Origin: Isoetes taiwanensis
Lineage: Eukaryota > Streptophyta > Lycopodiopsida > Isoetales > Isoetaceae
NCBI GenBank assembly: GCA_021234155.1
Contig: JAJEKV010000027.1
Location: forward strand, 4,958,623 to 5,022,622
Reading direction: 5' to 3'
DNA: 64,000 nt
Both the position numbers and the translations under genes were made by a program. Below are positions 36,288 to 47,660 of the stretch, one piece after another (positions within the stretch are counted from its first letter, which is position 1; each line of letters begins with the position of its first letter). The notes under the pieces were generated by a model. That model saw only the letters and a list, made by a program, of their open reading frames with translations, ran no database searches and was not told where the DNA came from.

Positions 36288-36295
36288 CATTCCAG
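36288..36295. other. Left target-site duplication of L1 insertion
   Basis: CATTCCAG here versus CGTTCCAG at 47685-47692; unit B has a single CATTCCAG at 50664-50671. One mismatch suggests some age. The distance shows that the L1 and everything up to the A-tract at 47684 behave as one insertion at this site, with the Penelope-like element placed inside the tail. Confidence 0.75.
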
Positions 36296-39200
36296 GAAGG
36301 AGGATATGGAGGAATATTTTCAGGGTATTCCAAGGGCTCCTCAAGCTGAAGAGGATAATGATTTATTGAATGTGCCAGATGAAAAGGAAATTTGGGAGAC
36401 AATAAAGTCAATGGCTAAAGGAAGGAGTCCAGGACCAGATGGGTTCCAACCTGAGTTTTATGCTGAATTTTGGGATACATTGAAAGATGACATAATTATC
36501 TTTATACAAGGTGCTTGGAAGGCAAGAAGTTTAAACCCTGCAATAAATGCTGGACATATTACCTTAATTCCAAAGGTAGATAATCCACTGCAAATTGGGG
36601 ATTGGAGGCCAATATCCTTGACAAATACAACATACAAAATCCTTGCCAAAATTCTTGCTAATAGGTTGAAGCCTACCCTAATGAAACTCATCACTCCATG
36701 TCAAACCGCCTTCCCAAAAAGAAAGAAACATCTTGGAGAACTATATTGGAGCCTCTGAGGGATTGCATTGGAATGAAGTATCAGGTCAGAAATGTATGTT
36801 ACTTAAACTTGATTTCCAAAGAGCATATGATACAATAAACTGGCAATTTTTAGAAAGAGCAATGCAACATCTTGGTTTTAAAGATGAAGTCTATCAGAAA
36901 ATATGGAGTTTTAATTGTACAGCATCCTCAGCCTTAGTGATAAATGGAAATCCAAGCAAACAATTTAAGTGCAGACGTGGGGTAAGACAAGGTTGTCCTT
37001 TGGCACCATATTTATTTTTGATAGTGGCTGAGATTGTGACCAGAATGGCTACATATCTCCAACAACAAGGTAAGATCCAAACATTGAGGATGCCAGAAGA
37101 CCATGAGCCCTTTACCATCATGCAATATCACGAGATGATACATTTGTGTTTCTTAAATATGGAGATAAAAGTTTGGAGAATTTTCTTGAGGCAATCGAGA
37201 TTTTTGGTAATGTGTCAGGAGTCAGGCTGAATAGGAAAAAGAGTGCTATCATTATGGATACCCAGGAACAGGACTTACAGGGGATAAAGGTTTTGGACAA
37301 GAATACAGTTATTACCATTTTGGGAATTCCTTTGGCTCTTAATAAAAATCTGCCAGGTGTATGGGAGCCAATTGTCTCAAGAATAAAACAGAAGCTTAAT
37401 AAGTATCCAGGGACATTATCATTAGCTGGAAGAGTAGAAATTGCAAATGCAGTGATTGGTAGTACACATGTGTATTTCTCTTCAGCAATTATTGGTGACA
37501 AGGGTTCTTATAACAAGATTGAAACAGCTATCAGGAAGTTCATCTGGCAGGGCAGTCATAAGGTGGCTTGGATTGACTTAGTCAAGGATAAAAAGAATGG
37601 TGGTTTAGGGTGTAAGGATTTATTTATTCAGGCACAGGCATTGTCAGCTAAATTGGTGTGGAGTGCCATCTATTGTGCAAGACCATCACCAGCTCTGAGG
37701 TTAATTAAATACTGGCTTCAAAAATCTAAGATTGTGGGAAGTCCTACAATTACACACCAATTGCCGGATTCTGTTTTCTTCAAGATTAAAGCAGGATCAG
37801 GAACATCTAAAACATTGAAAAGGATCTTTGAAGCTTGGAATGAGGTTAGTCTATGTTATAAGCCACCAATTATTGATGCAAGGTGTTTGGAAAACAATTT
37901 CTTTTGGCATCCGGATCTTTGCACAGAGGAAGAAGGGTGTCTTGCTTTCAAACATCCACAAAAGTATATGCAATGGCATGATGCAGGTCTCAGGAAATTT
38001 GGGGATCTAAGGGTACTGAATAGATGGAAAACTTGGGAGGAAATTGCAGCAGAAACCAAAGGATCACAGGTGGATAAGGAGATCTATAGGAAAGTTATGG
38101 ATATAGTTGCCTCACAGGATGATTTCAGTCAAAATTATAACCAATGGACACTGCAGGGGAAGGAAATATACTCAGTAAAGGAGGTGTATAAGCAGATAAT
38201 TGTACACAAGCCATCCAAAGCAAATGCAATGTGGCACTGTGATGAAAAAACTTTGGCCAAAATTAATGCAAAAAGTTGGAAAATGTATTCTGCCAATAAA
38301 CTGAAAACATTCAGGTGGCTTTTATTGCATCAGAGCTTGCAAACCAATGAGAAAAGGGCGAAATTTGACAATGCAGTTTCACCTCTCCCCTTTACATTGT
38401 GGCCAAAGAGAAACTTCTAATCATGTCTTTACATGCCGGAGACTTTCTCGAGTTTTGGAGTTGGGCAAAGACAAATAAACCACGGTTCCCATTACGTAAA
38501 AATAACATTCTCGGTTTCATGAATACTAATAGCAGATTTCTGAACACACTCAGAACAGTGGCATGTTGGATTTTGTGGAAACATAGAAACCGAATTCAGA
38601 TAGAGGGAAAGAATCCATCATTGGTTTGGGTCAAAAAAGAATTCATATATTTAATTACGAGATCTGAAAGGGGCCCATAAAATGGTTAGAGGAAAGAATT
38701 ATGATAGATCATGGGATAAAATTGGTAGATTCCATGGCAGTTTTGATTTCTTTCTTACTAACTTAAATGCTTTTGATGATGTCTTACACAGGAGAAATGA
38801 GGAGACTCAATAGCACAAGGAGTGGAGAAAGAATGATGGGAGTGGCACAATATGAGGATGAAGAATTCTCACAGTTGTCCAAGTTTGAACAGGAAGACAT
38901 GTTTAAACAATTGAGAAGAGAACTCGTTCATGCAAAAGCTATCAAAAGGATTCTCAAAAACAGGGAGGTGTGGAGGTTTAATAATCTCAAACCGTACTTT
39001 GAGAATTTGTTTCATAAGTGGCAGCAAAAAAGACAAGCTCATGTTCTGGTTCTTCTTGATTTCACAAATTACACTGTAGAAGATCTGGACCTCATGCTCA
39101 GGATGTTTGGAAAGAGGGACGTCCCGGACTTCACAATGCAAGATATACTGGATTTGGTATGATGTCCCTGCTAACAGAAGTGCGACTTATTTCTGACAGA

Positions 39201-39426
39201 GATAACTTTTTGGCTTCATAACACCGACAAAGACATATAAATATCTTCATATCTACATATTTAGATTTTCATATTACGCTCAATTCTGATGCAATTGGTC
39301 TTGGGACCATACCTACTATATTATTATAGTAGTTTTACTTTTTGCTTTACTTTGCTTTTATTAGCAAAGATATCTATGTATTTTCTATAAATGAAATATA
39401 AAACCAACCTTGCCCTCAAAAAAAAT
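36296..39426 (+). pseudogene. 5'-truncated L1 LINE with poly(A) tail
   Basis: Plus-strand ORF2 without endonuclease. RT begins with KGRSPGPDGFQPEFY (near residue 38 of 36306-36758), then LIPKVDNP and DWRPISLTN. Frame changes into 36733-37230 with motif A LLKLDFQRAYDTINW and motif B GVRQGCPLAPYLF. The catalytic YxDD region at about 37126-37140 carries a frameshift that destroys it. The C-terminal domain runs in 37146-38420 and 38399-38680, with a last helical frame 38767-39162 (LDLMLRMFG). A short poly(A) at 39418-39426 begins the tail. It inserted at CATTCCAG (36288-36295), matched by CGTTCCAG at 47685-47692. Inactive. Confidence 0.85.
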
Positions 39427-41413
39427 AAAAAAAACCTTTATACCAGAAAACCTGATATCTTAACTATTTAAAACCTTTGCAAGGATTTAACTAGTTACAA
39501 TTAGCAGCCCAACTCACATACAGGTACATATATGACTTGGCCTTGATACAATGATACAGAAATATTGCAGAAATTTACATGTCAATTGAAGAAACATGGA
39601 ATATATTCAGAAATTCTTAGCCAACATAACAGATCCAGCCAGTAACATACCTCAAAAGTGTCTATTATTGACCTAAAAGGCCACTTATACCATTCATAGA
39701 AATGCCATCCTTATTGCAAGTCAGTATATGACATCTTTTTTGCAGATAACAAATACATAATTTTACCTTTGTCATGGTACAGTATAACAGTCATATAATT
39801 AACCAACCAAGAAGATAATCATTTCAACTTTATCTTCAGAACTTGGTAACAGAGAGTTGCAAGACATTCTTGACGAAATACAATAGCAAAGAGCAAGAAA
39901 ACCTGTTACCTGCACCCACAAACAAGGACAAGCATTAGAATGGTTGTTATTGTAAGGGATAGCAGGCGTCATAGGCTTTCTTGAGGTATCCCCCTTCACC
40001 TTGCTAGTATTCCAAATTAGAATACAAGGTAAAAGCAAGAAAGAATAGCCTAGAACTGATAACCCAATGCATTTTCCAGATTTAGAGTTATCAAACCCTT
40101 CATTTCTAGGCCTTCTACAAGTTAAATCTTAATATCTTAACCAAATAGGTAGATCTGTCTGCCAGCAACAAGATTACATTGCAATAGTCATAGATACCAC
40201 TTATACAACTTCAACAATCAAAGCAAGTGATTCTGAGAAATTTAATTTATTAACATCTAATATCTACTACATATCTCAAATGATCAGTCTCAAAGCATTA
40301 AAATCTACATTTCCTCAAGCACATCTGCATTCCTTAAGAGTCACAAATCCAATCATAGTGGAATCCATATTAATGTAGCTAAATATTTCTGATTTCAAGC
40401 TTATATATGTAAGATCAGATGCATAGTCATAAAGATAAATCACGAAAACTTAGCTCAAATGCACAACAAATTAGATCAGTAACTAGATATAGCAAAAATC
40501 ATCTAGGTAGACATTTATGGAGCTGATGATCCAAGTTCAATGATATTTACTGAGCGTAAAAAACTAAAGACTATAATGTCTAGTGAAGTACTCAAAAATA
40601 CTAATATATCTGAATCAGAATCCATGCAAAAAAACTAGATGGGCAAACCTTTTTGGAGCGATCAGCCAGGCTAAATTTGGTCTCCACACCCTTGTTCATG
40701 TCTTTAGCCATATCATAGCCTCTTTGAATGCCGTACTCAAGGATCCCTTCAGCAATTTCTGCATTCTTTCCTCTGATGTCTGAACTTGCAGCAGCATTAG
40801 CCAAAGCTGGATCCATGGCTTCAGTGTTAATTGCAGAGTGGGGTGTTTTGGGAATACCCAATTTAACACTATCCATGGAAGCTTCAGGCATAGCACCTAA
40901 CTTAGCCACTGATTTCCTATACTGGTAAATCTTTTTAGTGCTGCCCTCCTTATTCTTCTCCTCAGCAATCCTCTTTCTAGTGGCAGCATTTAGATCCCCT
41001 TTCTTTCTAGGCATGCTTGATGCCTGCAAGCCGCTTCCGGCTGAACTTTTAGAGGAAAAAATGCATTACTTACAGTAAATGGCATTCGTATAAATAACCC
41101 AAGTTTGGGTATCCGGCCGTTCATACCGACAGTCCTAAGTTTCTCCACTCTTAGTGTTCGAAAGTGAAGCTGGACTTAGTAACCGAATTTTGCAGAAAAA
41201 ACCTATTTCTCATGCTTATCCGGATGTTTTTTCCACATGTAACCCTAATATAATATGTGATCGACATGCTTTTAACCTTTAACTATTACTTGTACGTGGT
41301 GTGTCCAAGTTAAATGTTAACATATTTATATGCAAAATGCCCCATGCTTGGCCTATTGTCAACCATGCCATATTTAATCACTAACAAACATACATGTTAT
41401 GATAATAAAAAAA
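39427..41413 (-). repeat. Penelope-like element, downstream pseudo-LTR
   Basis: About 1987 bp, nearly identical to 45663-47660: roughly a dozen to fifteen substitutions and a few small indels, including a 10-bp duplication TTGGTAACAC present only in the upstream copy. It lies 3' of the RT gene in the minus orientation. It contains a second copy of the small basic ORF (41014-40601). Directly repeated flanks of this type are typical of Penelope-like elements, which often occur as partial tandem copies rather than having true LTRs. Confidence 0.85.
40601..41014 (-). CDS. Small basic ORF in downstream pseudo-LTR
   Basis: Starts at ATG 41014 and runs about 137 codons. The N-terminus is very basic (MPRKKGDLNA, TRKRIAEEKNKEG, KKIYQYRKS), the middle is Ala/Ser-rich, and the C-terminal part is helical (GILEYGIQRGYDMAKDMNKG). 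It is the duplicate of 46848-47261, differing by a few residues. A possible nucleic-acid-binding ORF1-like protein, or the first exon of the element's coding region; as the downstream copy it is probably only untranslated 3' sequence of the element. Confidence 0.45.
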   Translation of the reverse strand: MPRKKGDLNAATRKRIAEEKNKEGSTKKIYQYRKSVAKLGAMPEASMDSVKLGIPKTPHSAINTEAMDPALANAAASSDIRGKNAEIAEGILEYGIQRGYDMAKDMNKGVETKFSLADRSKKVCPSSFFAWILIQIY

Positions 41414-41554
41414 CCTGCCTCCTACCGTAGTAGGGAAGGGCCAAGATGTCCGTATCTAAGCTTCCTGTGATACATAATGGTAACAACAAGGTGAGTAGGG
41501 CCTTATTGTACCACCAAGGCCCTACCCATCCTATGTTGTATTACTCATTTAGTG

Positions 41555-43642
41555 TTAGTTCTGCTGGTGGCGAATCATAATCTTAAGCAATCTGATCATC
41601 TCATTAATTGAGTATAGTGTGCCTGGGAAATTCTCCTGTTCCAGAACGTTTAGGACCATACCTGATAACTTACCTTTGCTGAACCCATTTTTGCAAAATG
41701 TTTCAATTAGCTCAAAAATGTCCAATGCTGCATTATTTGCATCCGAGTGTGCATATAGATAAGGAAGTATCTACGAAATTATGACTCTAGAGGCTTGACC
41801 ATAAGGTCTGCAACTGTCAGCCCTAATGAACTTATTAACAGCAAAAGCTAATTTATTTCTCTTGTCATATCTTGTCAGCATGAAAATACCTCTATTCTGA
41901 TCATTGACCTTGATATTAATATTCAGAAAATTGCAGCTGATACCTATAGGACTGCCACCTGCATTGCTTTTCTCGTAAGTTGTTTCATCCTTAATGCTAA
42001 GATATTGGAGGTTGTATATTGGATATTCTGATTTGTCAGATAGGAATTCACTAACATCCCCCCCATTGATGACATTTAGGTCATCAATGTACCGAGCTGC
42101 ATGCTGAAACCTGTATATCTGTGCATACATACCTTGATGAGCTAATTTCAGAATGAATCTGAGTTCAAACCAGCCTAGATACAAGTTACACCATGCTGGG
42201 CTGCAGGCAAACCCCATGGGAATACCTTTAACTTGTTTCCATATATCGTTGCCCATCTGTATGTAGCAGCTGGTTAATAACCAGGCATTCATATTTTTAA
42301 AGCCAGCCCTTGTAATATACCTCCAGCTTTTATATTCTTTGTCCGTGTTTGAGTTCACCCACTTAATACATATTGTCTCATTCTTGTTTTTTACAAGTAG
42401 ATCAAATAAAGTTTTTTCCTCCATCATGTATTCCCAGATCATGTCGGCAATATCATTGCAGATTTCAATAATTCCCTCATCCCCATATAATGGTATGTTC
42501 TCATAACACTTCATAATATCTGCACTGAATACATTATGAATCCTGTTGGGTAAATTGAGTGTTACATCATAAGTGGAATTCACAATCCAACAAGCATTGA
42601 TCTTTCTGGGATTCCAGAATCTATATTTTGCAGTCTTCTTATAACACACATTTGGCCATGTTTCAATAAAGTTATTGAGAATACCAGTAATAACTGCTGC
42701 TGTATCTGTGTACAACGTGGTGTGGGCGTTTGTGAGCCACTTGTATTCCCCTTTATGGGCTTTAAATGTCGCCATTAAGTAAGGCAAACTCATCTGCGCA
42801 TTATGCATATCCCCAATGTAACCTTTGATATCTTCAACACATCTAATTTTGATTTGATTGGAGGATACTGAACTTTTTTCAAAATCTTGGCTTTCTAATC
42901 TGTTTTTCGCCATCTCAGTGATATGAAAAGGGCATATGAATGCTGCATTGTTGTTGGCCTTATCTAATCCAGCCACATATAAATTATTGTTGAGCCATTT
43001 GACATTTTTCATAACTTCCTGATCTTGCCAGAGAAACCTCTTCAGAATTAGAGTGTTCTTTAAGTCTACCACTTTTGCATGAGCCAATTTTTTCAGCATG
43101 AAAGAGATATTCTGAATATCATCTTCTGTTAAGTCAAGAAGTTCATACTGATGTACTGAAAAGAATTGCTGACATAATTTTGCAAACTCTTCATTGAATT
43201 CTTGAATGCACAGTGGCTGATCTGGAATGTGATTCAGTCCACATTCAAATGCTTTCCTAAGCTTATGGCAGTGGATAATGTTCAAGTCTGTAGTCCTTAC
43301 ATGGCCAATGTTAGGGTCTACAAATTTGCTCAAGTTGGGATTAGAGCAAGGACATCTAATTGTAGAACATTCAGCAAAGATGTTAAATGGCTTGTATACC
43401 ATATCCCTAATTTGCTCTGTATATTTCCAAGCAAATATGGTATTATCAATTATTTCTATACCCCTGTCCTGAAATATTTCCCAAAAAACTGTTTGGAAAA
43501 TCTGTCTCATGTTTAGTTTATCCAATGCTTTGGATAAAAATTTCATATGAACTATTTTGCTTTTATCATCCTTACCCGAACATTGCAGGTGTTTGTTCTT
43601 ATTGATATCTCTGATAATGGTTCTGATCTTCATCTTCTCAAC
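41555..43642 (-). CDS. Penelope-like reverse transcriptase (one in-frame TAG)
   Basis: Minus strand; exon-like start at 43642 right after a TAG-ending acceptor (CTGTAG), ATG at 43633. N-terminal PLE block: CPCSNPNLSKF and GHVRTTDLNII (about 94-118). Then DKANNNAAFICPFHI (about 228-242), the FKAHKGEYKWLTNA block (about 301-314, like the PLE KxHK motif), motif A VFSADIMKCYENIPL (about 381-395), motif B GIPMGFACSPAWCNLYL (about 485-501) and catalytic RYIDDLNVI (about 526-534). Asp residues of motifs A and C are intact. A TAG at 41773-41771 interrupts the frame, but coding continues in frame to TAA at 41557-41555, which suggests CAG-to-TAG decay. No GIY-YIG endonuclease is visible, resembling endonuclease-lacking PLEs. 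It copies element RNA into DNA, presumably priming from DNA ends. Confidence 0.85.
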
Positions 43643-43974
43643 CTACAGTCATTTATTATATAACAATTAGTTATCTTAAGCTATACTTGTAACAAAGTAC
43701 AATAATAAACAAATTGCTACAATGTACTCATGAATCTATATATTGCTGAAATGCATTAACATTCTTATCCATCAGTATGTTGGATAGTAAAAAAACATAA
43801 AATTCATCAAGTGTTTTATATCATGAAGAAAACTTAAGCAAAGTATCTAGCCATATTATTTCATGGCTCCAATTTCCAAAAATGCCAAATGGCTAAAGTC
43901 TCATGGTTTTTAGGAAAAACCAGACCCAAAGGATACCCTTTCATGGCAATATCCTTTTGGGCTACAAATGAGAA
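43643..43974 (-). other. Intergenic or intron between PLE ORFs
   Basis: About 330 bp separate the 523-residue ORF from the RT. The RT side ends in a good acceptor (TAATAAATGACTGTAG). No consensus donor stands out before the stop of the upstream ORF, so the two may be separate proteins or joined by a weak intron. Confidence 0.4.
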
Positions 43975-45558
43975 TCATCCAGATTCCTCCACATAATCCA
44001 GTTTTTTCTGAGTGACATTGTCTTCAAGGGATATTATCCGATTTCCTCCTTTTGTGATGCTAAACTCATCCAGGTCTTCTGTGAGAGGAGTGACACTTTG
44101 AGATGTATTACTGACTGTTCTGGGATCTGTAGTGATCCTGGGTGGTAACCTTGGAGTAATAAAGTTTGATTGCTTAGATTTATTGCTGCTACTGGTATAT
44201 GACCTTTGCCAGCCATTGGACTTATTGGCTGAGATACTGTCTTTCAGAAAAGAAAGTGGCCTGATCATCTTTTCTGCCACATCTGCCATTTTATTGTTCC
44301 CAAATTTTGCCTTCAAACTAATGTCAGGGTTACTTGCATAAGCAATTGTCATATCAAACATGTTTCTCCTTACTTCAAGGTAAGATATATAAGCAATTAC
44401 AGCAGATTTCATTACCTTGTTGAGCCATTTGGAGATAATCACCATACGTAGCATAGGTGTAGCCCCAGGATAAAGCTGCTCCATGTGGTTGATGATAAAC
44501 CAGATTCCTTGGTCAAACCAAATGATCCCACAGCTACATTTGTCATCCCTTTTCTGGGAATTTATTTTGACTTTTTCACAATGACACTTAAAGTAAGGAC
44601 AGTGTGTTCTCCAAATACATTTCAGATAATAATCATCCCTTGTGATATTTGTGAAGGCCATGTGACCTTTCTGACCAATTTCAACAGGTGTATTTTTGAT
44701 GCAATATTGCTCAAAAAAATCCATCTTAAATGGCAGATCCACGTTCAAGACATCAAAAGTCTTATCAAGCTTATAGGCTGCAAATTTAGCATCCCGAATT
44801 TCATCACTAGAGATGCCAGCCAGAGCAATCCATGTCTCCATATCAATAGGGGCAATGGCGCCAAGATTTTGGCTCTTCCAAATAGCATGATCATGTACTG
44901 CAGCATAGCATTCAACGGTTTGTTCAATGATAATAGGGAAACATGTAGAATTTGACAGGGTTAATTCTGGTACTCTATCTTCAATACTCGCATTATGGGT
45001 CTGAATAGATGTGTTTTGAGCATCATTATTGCCATTAATGGTAGCCAGATCTTCCTCTGTCAGGTCAGTATCAGCAAACAAACAGTCATTCATGTCCCCG
45101 GTCACTTTTAGCTCCTGTGGTTTAATATTGTCATCATTTTTCTCAAAAGTGGGCGGTGAAATATTGTTGGCTTCTTCTAAAGCCATAATGCCTAACATGA
45201 ATTTATGTGCCACTTCATCCTCAAGGCAAGTTCTATAGTAGATAATACTGCTCATATCATTATAAGTGGCAGTAAGGATTTCCTTGCATTTAGCAAAATC
45301 AAAGTTGACTTTCTTCATACGCTGAAAAACTTTAAACCATCCGCTAAACCCCAAGTAGGAAACTGCAGATAGACTTTTGTCCAGAAGATTTACCTCCTTG
45401 AAGGTGATAAAAGAGTGGATGTCCTTGTTCTTAATGCAACCCAGTAAAGTTTGTACTGCATAGTTTGGGCTGAATATGCCACATTTGTCGTATTCCAGCA
45501 TACTTAACTCCTTAATCCAATTGTTGTAAATATCATTATCATCCACAAGATGTGCATC
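43975..45558 (-). CDS. Unknown 520-residue partner ORF of the Penelope-like element
   Basis: Open from 45558 to a TGA at 43975-43977 and intact. The frame's upstream limit is a TAG that is itself the end of a good acceptor (TTATTTTATCATATAG), and no ATG starts the frame, so it is probably an internal or terminal exon spliced from further upstream. Contents: an acidic N-terminal half, CPYFKCHCEKVK and KCSCGIIWFDQG at about residues 320-350, together a possible zinc-binding Cys/His cluster. Then a conserved-looking Trp/Leu helical region (SKWLNKVMKSAVIAYISYLE) and a Ser/Thr/Pro-rich basic tail. No family recognised. Its place upstream of the RT suggests an ORF1-like nucleic-acid-binding role; this is inference. 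Confidence 0.65.
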   Translation of the reverse strand, partial: DAHLVDDNDIYNNWIKELSMLEYDKCGIFSPNYAVQTLLGCIKNKDIHSFITFKEVNLLDKSLSAVSYLGFSGWFKVFQRMKKVNFDFAKCKEILTATYNDMSSIIYYRTCLEDEVAHKFMLGIMALEEANNISPPTFEKNDDNIKPQELKVTGDMNDCLFADTDLTEEDLATINGNNDAQNTSIQTHNASIEDRVPELTLSNSTCFPIIIEQTVECYAAVHDHAIWKSQNLGAIAPIDMETWIALAGISSDEIRDAKFAAYKLDKTFDVLNVDLPFKMDFFEQYCIKNTPVEIGQKGHMAFTNITRDDYYLKCIWRTHCPYFKCHCEKVKINSQKRDDKCSCGIIWFDQGIWFIINHMEQLYPGATPMLRMVIISKWLNKVMKSAVIAYISYLEVRRNMFDMTIAYASNPDISLKAKFGNNKMADVAEKMIRPLSFLKDSISANKSNGWQRSYTSSSNKSKQSNFITPRLPPRITTDPRTVSNTSQSVTPLTEDLDEFSITKGGNRIISLEDNVTQKKLDYVEESG

Positions 45559-45662
45559 CTATATGATAAAATAACAAGTTAATTAGAAAGAATGTTTCAG
45601 TGTACCTGATAGAAATATCATTGATACCAAGGTTATTAGTAGAACTAATAAACTGGAATATG
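45559..45662 (-). other. Unique 5' junction sequence of the PLE interior
   Basis: Short AT-rich sequence between the upstream pseudo-LTR and the 520-residue exon, containing the polypyrimidine-poor acceptor region. It would be the end of an intron starting in the pseudo-LTR, if the small basic ORF is the first exon. Confidence 0.4.
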
Positions 45663-47651
45663 AAAAAAAACCTTTATACCAGAAAACCTGATATCTTAAC
45701 TATTTAAAACCTTTGCAAGGATTTAACTAGTTACAATTAGCAGCCCAACTCAACATACAGGTACATATATGACTTGGCCTTGATACAATGATACAGAAAT
45801 ATTGCAGAAATTTACATGTCAATTGAAGAAACATGGAATATATTCAGAAATTCTTAGCCAACATAACAGATCCAGCCAGTAACATACCTCAAAAGTGTCT
45901 ATTATTGACCTAAAAGGCCACTTATACCATTCATAGAAATGCCATCCTTATTGCAAGTCAGTATATGACATCTTTTTTGCAGATAACAAATACATAATTT
46001 TACCTTTGTCATGGTACAGTATAACAGTCATATAATTAACCAACCAAGAAGATAATCATTTCAACTTTATCTTCAGAACTTGGTAACACTTGGTAACAGA
46101 GAGTTGCAAGACATTCTTGACGAAATACAATAGCAAAGAGCAAGAAAACCTATTACCTGCACCCACAAACAAGGACAAGCATTAGAATGGTTGTTATTGT
46201 AAGGGATAGCAGGCGTCATAGGCTTTCTTGAGGTATCCCCCTTCACCTTGCTAGTATTCCAAATTAGAATACAAGGTAAAAGCAAGAAAGAATAGCCTAG
46301 AACTGATAACCCAATGCATTTTCCAGATTTAGAGTTATCAAACCCTTCATTTCTAGGCCTTCTACAAGTTAAATCTTAATATCTTAACCAAATAGGTAGA
46401 TCTGTCTGCCAGCAACAAGATTACATTGCAATAGTCATAGATACCACTTATACAACTTCAACAATCAAAGCAAGTGATTCTGAGAAATTTAATTTATTAA
46501 CATCTAATATCTACTACATATCTCAAATGATCAGTCTCAAAGCATTAAAATCTACATTTCCTCAAGCACATCTGCATTCCTTAAGAGTCACAAATCCAAT
46601 CATAGTGGAATCCATATTAATGTAGCTAAATATTTCTGATTTCAAGCTTATATATGTAAGATCAGATGCATAGTCATAAAGATAAATCACGAAAACTTAG
46701 CTCAAATGCACAACAAATTAGATCAGTAACTAGATATAGCAAAAATCATCTAGGTAGACATTTATGGAGCTGATGATCCGAAGTTCAATGATATTTACAG
46801 AGCAGAAAAACTAAAGACTATAATGTCTAGTGAAGTACTCAAAAATACTAATATATCTGAATCAGAATCCCTGCAAAAAAACTAGATGGCCAAACCTTTT
46901 TGGAGCGATCAGCCAGGCTAAATTTGGTCTCCACACCCTTGTTCATGTCTTTAGCCATATCATAGCCTCTTTGAATGCCGTACTCAAGGATCCCTTCAGC
47001 AATTTCTGCATTCTTTCCTCTGATGTCTGAACTTGCAGCAGCATTAGCCAAAGCTGGATCCATGGCTTCAGTGTTAATTGCAGAGTGGGGTGTTTTGGGA
47101 ATACCCAATTTAACACTATCCATGGAAGCTTCAGGCATAGCACCTAACTTAGCCACTGATTTCCTATACTGGTAAATCTTTTTAGTGCTGCCCTCCTTAT
47201 TCTTCTCCTCGGCAATCCTCTTTCTAGTGCCAGCATTTAGATCCCCTTTCTTTCTAGGCATGCTTGATGCCTGCAAGCCGCTTCCGGCTGAACTTTTAGA
47301 GGAAAAAATGCATTACTTACAGTAAATGGCATTCGTATAAATAACCCAAGTTTGGGTATCCGGCCGTTCATACCGACAGTCCTAAGTTTCTCCACTCTTA
47401 GTGTTCGAAAGTGAAGCTGGACTTAGTAACCGAATTTTGCAGAAAAAACCTATTTCTCATGCTTATCCGGATGTTTTTTCCACATGTAACCCTAATATAA
47501 TATGTGATCGACATGCTTTTAACCTTTAACTATTACTTGTACGTGGTGTGTCCAAGTTAAATGTTAACATATTTATATGCAAAATGCCCCATGCTTGGCC
47601 TATTGTCAACCATGCCATTTTTAAATTCTAACAAACATACATGTTATGATA

Positions 47652-47660
<9 letters not shown>
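45663..47660 (-). repeat. Penelope-like element, upstream pseudo-LTR
   Basis: About 1998 bp, the 5' copy with respect to the minus-strand genes. It ends in an uninterrupted run of about 31 A (47654-47684). In copy 1 the same position continues into only 7 A and then unique element sequence. High similarity to 39427-41413 indicates a recent insertion or ongoing homogenisation. Confidence 0.85.
46848..47261 (-). CDS. Small basic ORF in upstream pseudo-LTR (possible first exon)
   Basis: ATG at 47261, about 137 codons. Lys/Arg-rich start (MPRKKG, TRKRIAEEKNKEG, KKIYQYRKS), Ala-rich centre, helical C-terminus ending LADRSKK before a possible donor AAG|GTTTGG near 46890. Splicing from that AAG to the acceptor at 45558 would keep the reading frame (phase 0) and fuse this part to the 520-residue ORF; the donor is a weak match to consensus, so this remains a hypothesis. 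No known domain is recognised. Confidence 0.5.
   Translation of the reverse strand: MPRKKGDLNAGTRKRIAEEKNKEGSTKKIYQYRKSVAKLGAMPEASMDSVKLGIPKTPHSAINTEAMDPALANAAASSDIRGKNAEIAEGILEYGIQRGYDMAKDMNKGVETKFSLADRSKKVWPSSFFAGILIQIY

Larger units (their letters stand above)
35338..36295 (+). repeat. Tandem segmental duplication, unit A (left part)
   Basis: Nearly identical to 49689-50671. Unit A then breaks at CATTCCAG (36288-36295) because of an 11.4 kb insertion and resumes at 47685; unit B continues without interruption. Together the unit is about 3 kb. The only notable structure inside is hairpin copy 2. Confidence 0.9.

Noticed and set aside
41014-47261. True LTR retrotransposon reading of the 39.4-47.7 kb element
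   Set aside because: No primer-binding site, polypurine tract, gag, protease, RNase H or integrase is seen, and the RT motifs are Penelope-type.
39427-47660. Hammerhead ribozyme in the Penelope pseudo-LTRs
   Set aside because: Known in other PLEs, but I found no CUGAUGA ... GAAA core with pairing stems on either strand by eye; the CTGATGATCC near 40522 lacks the partner segments. A covariance-model search would be decisive.
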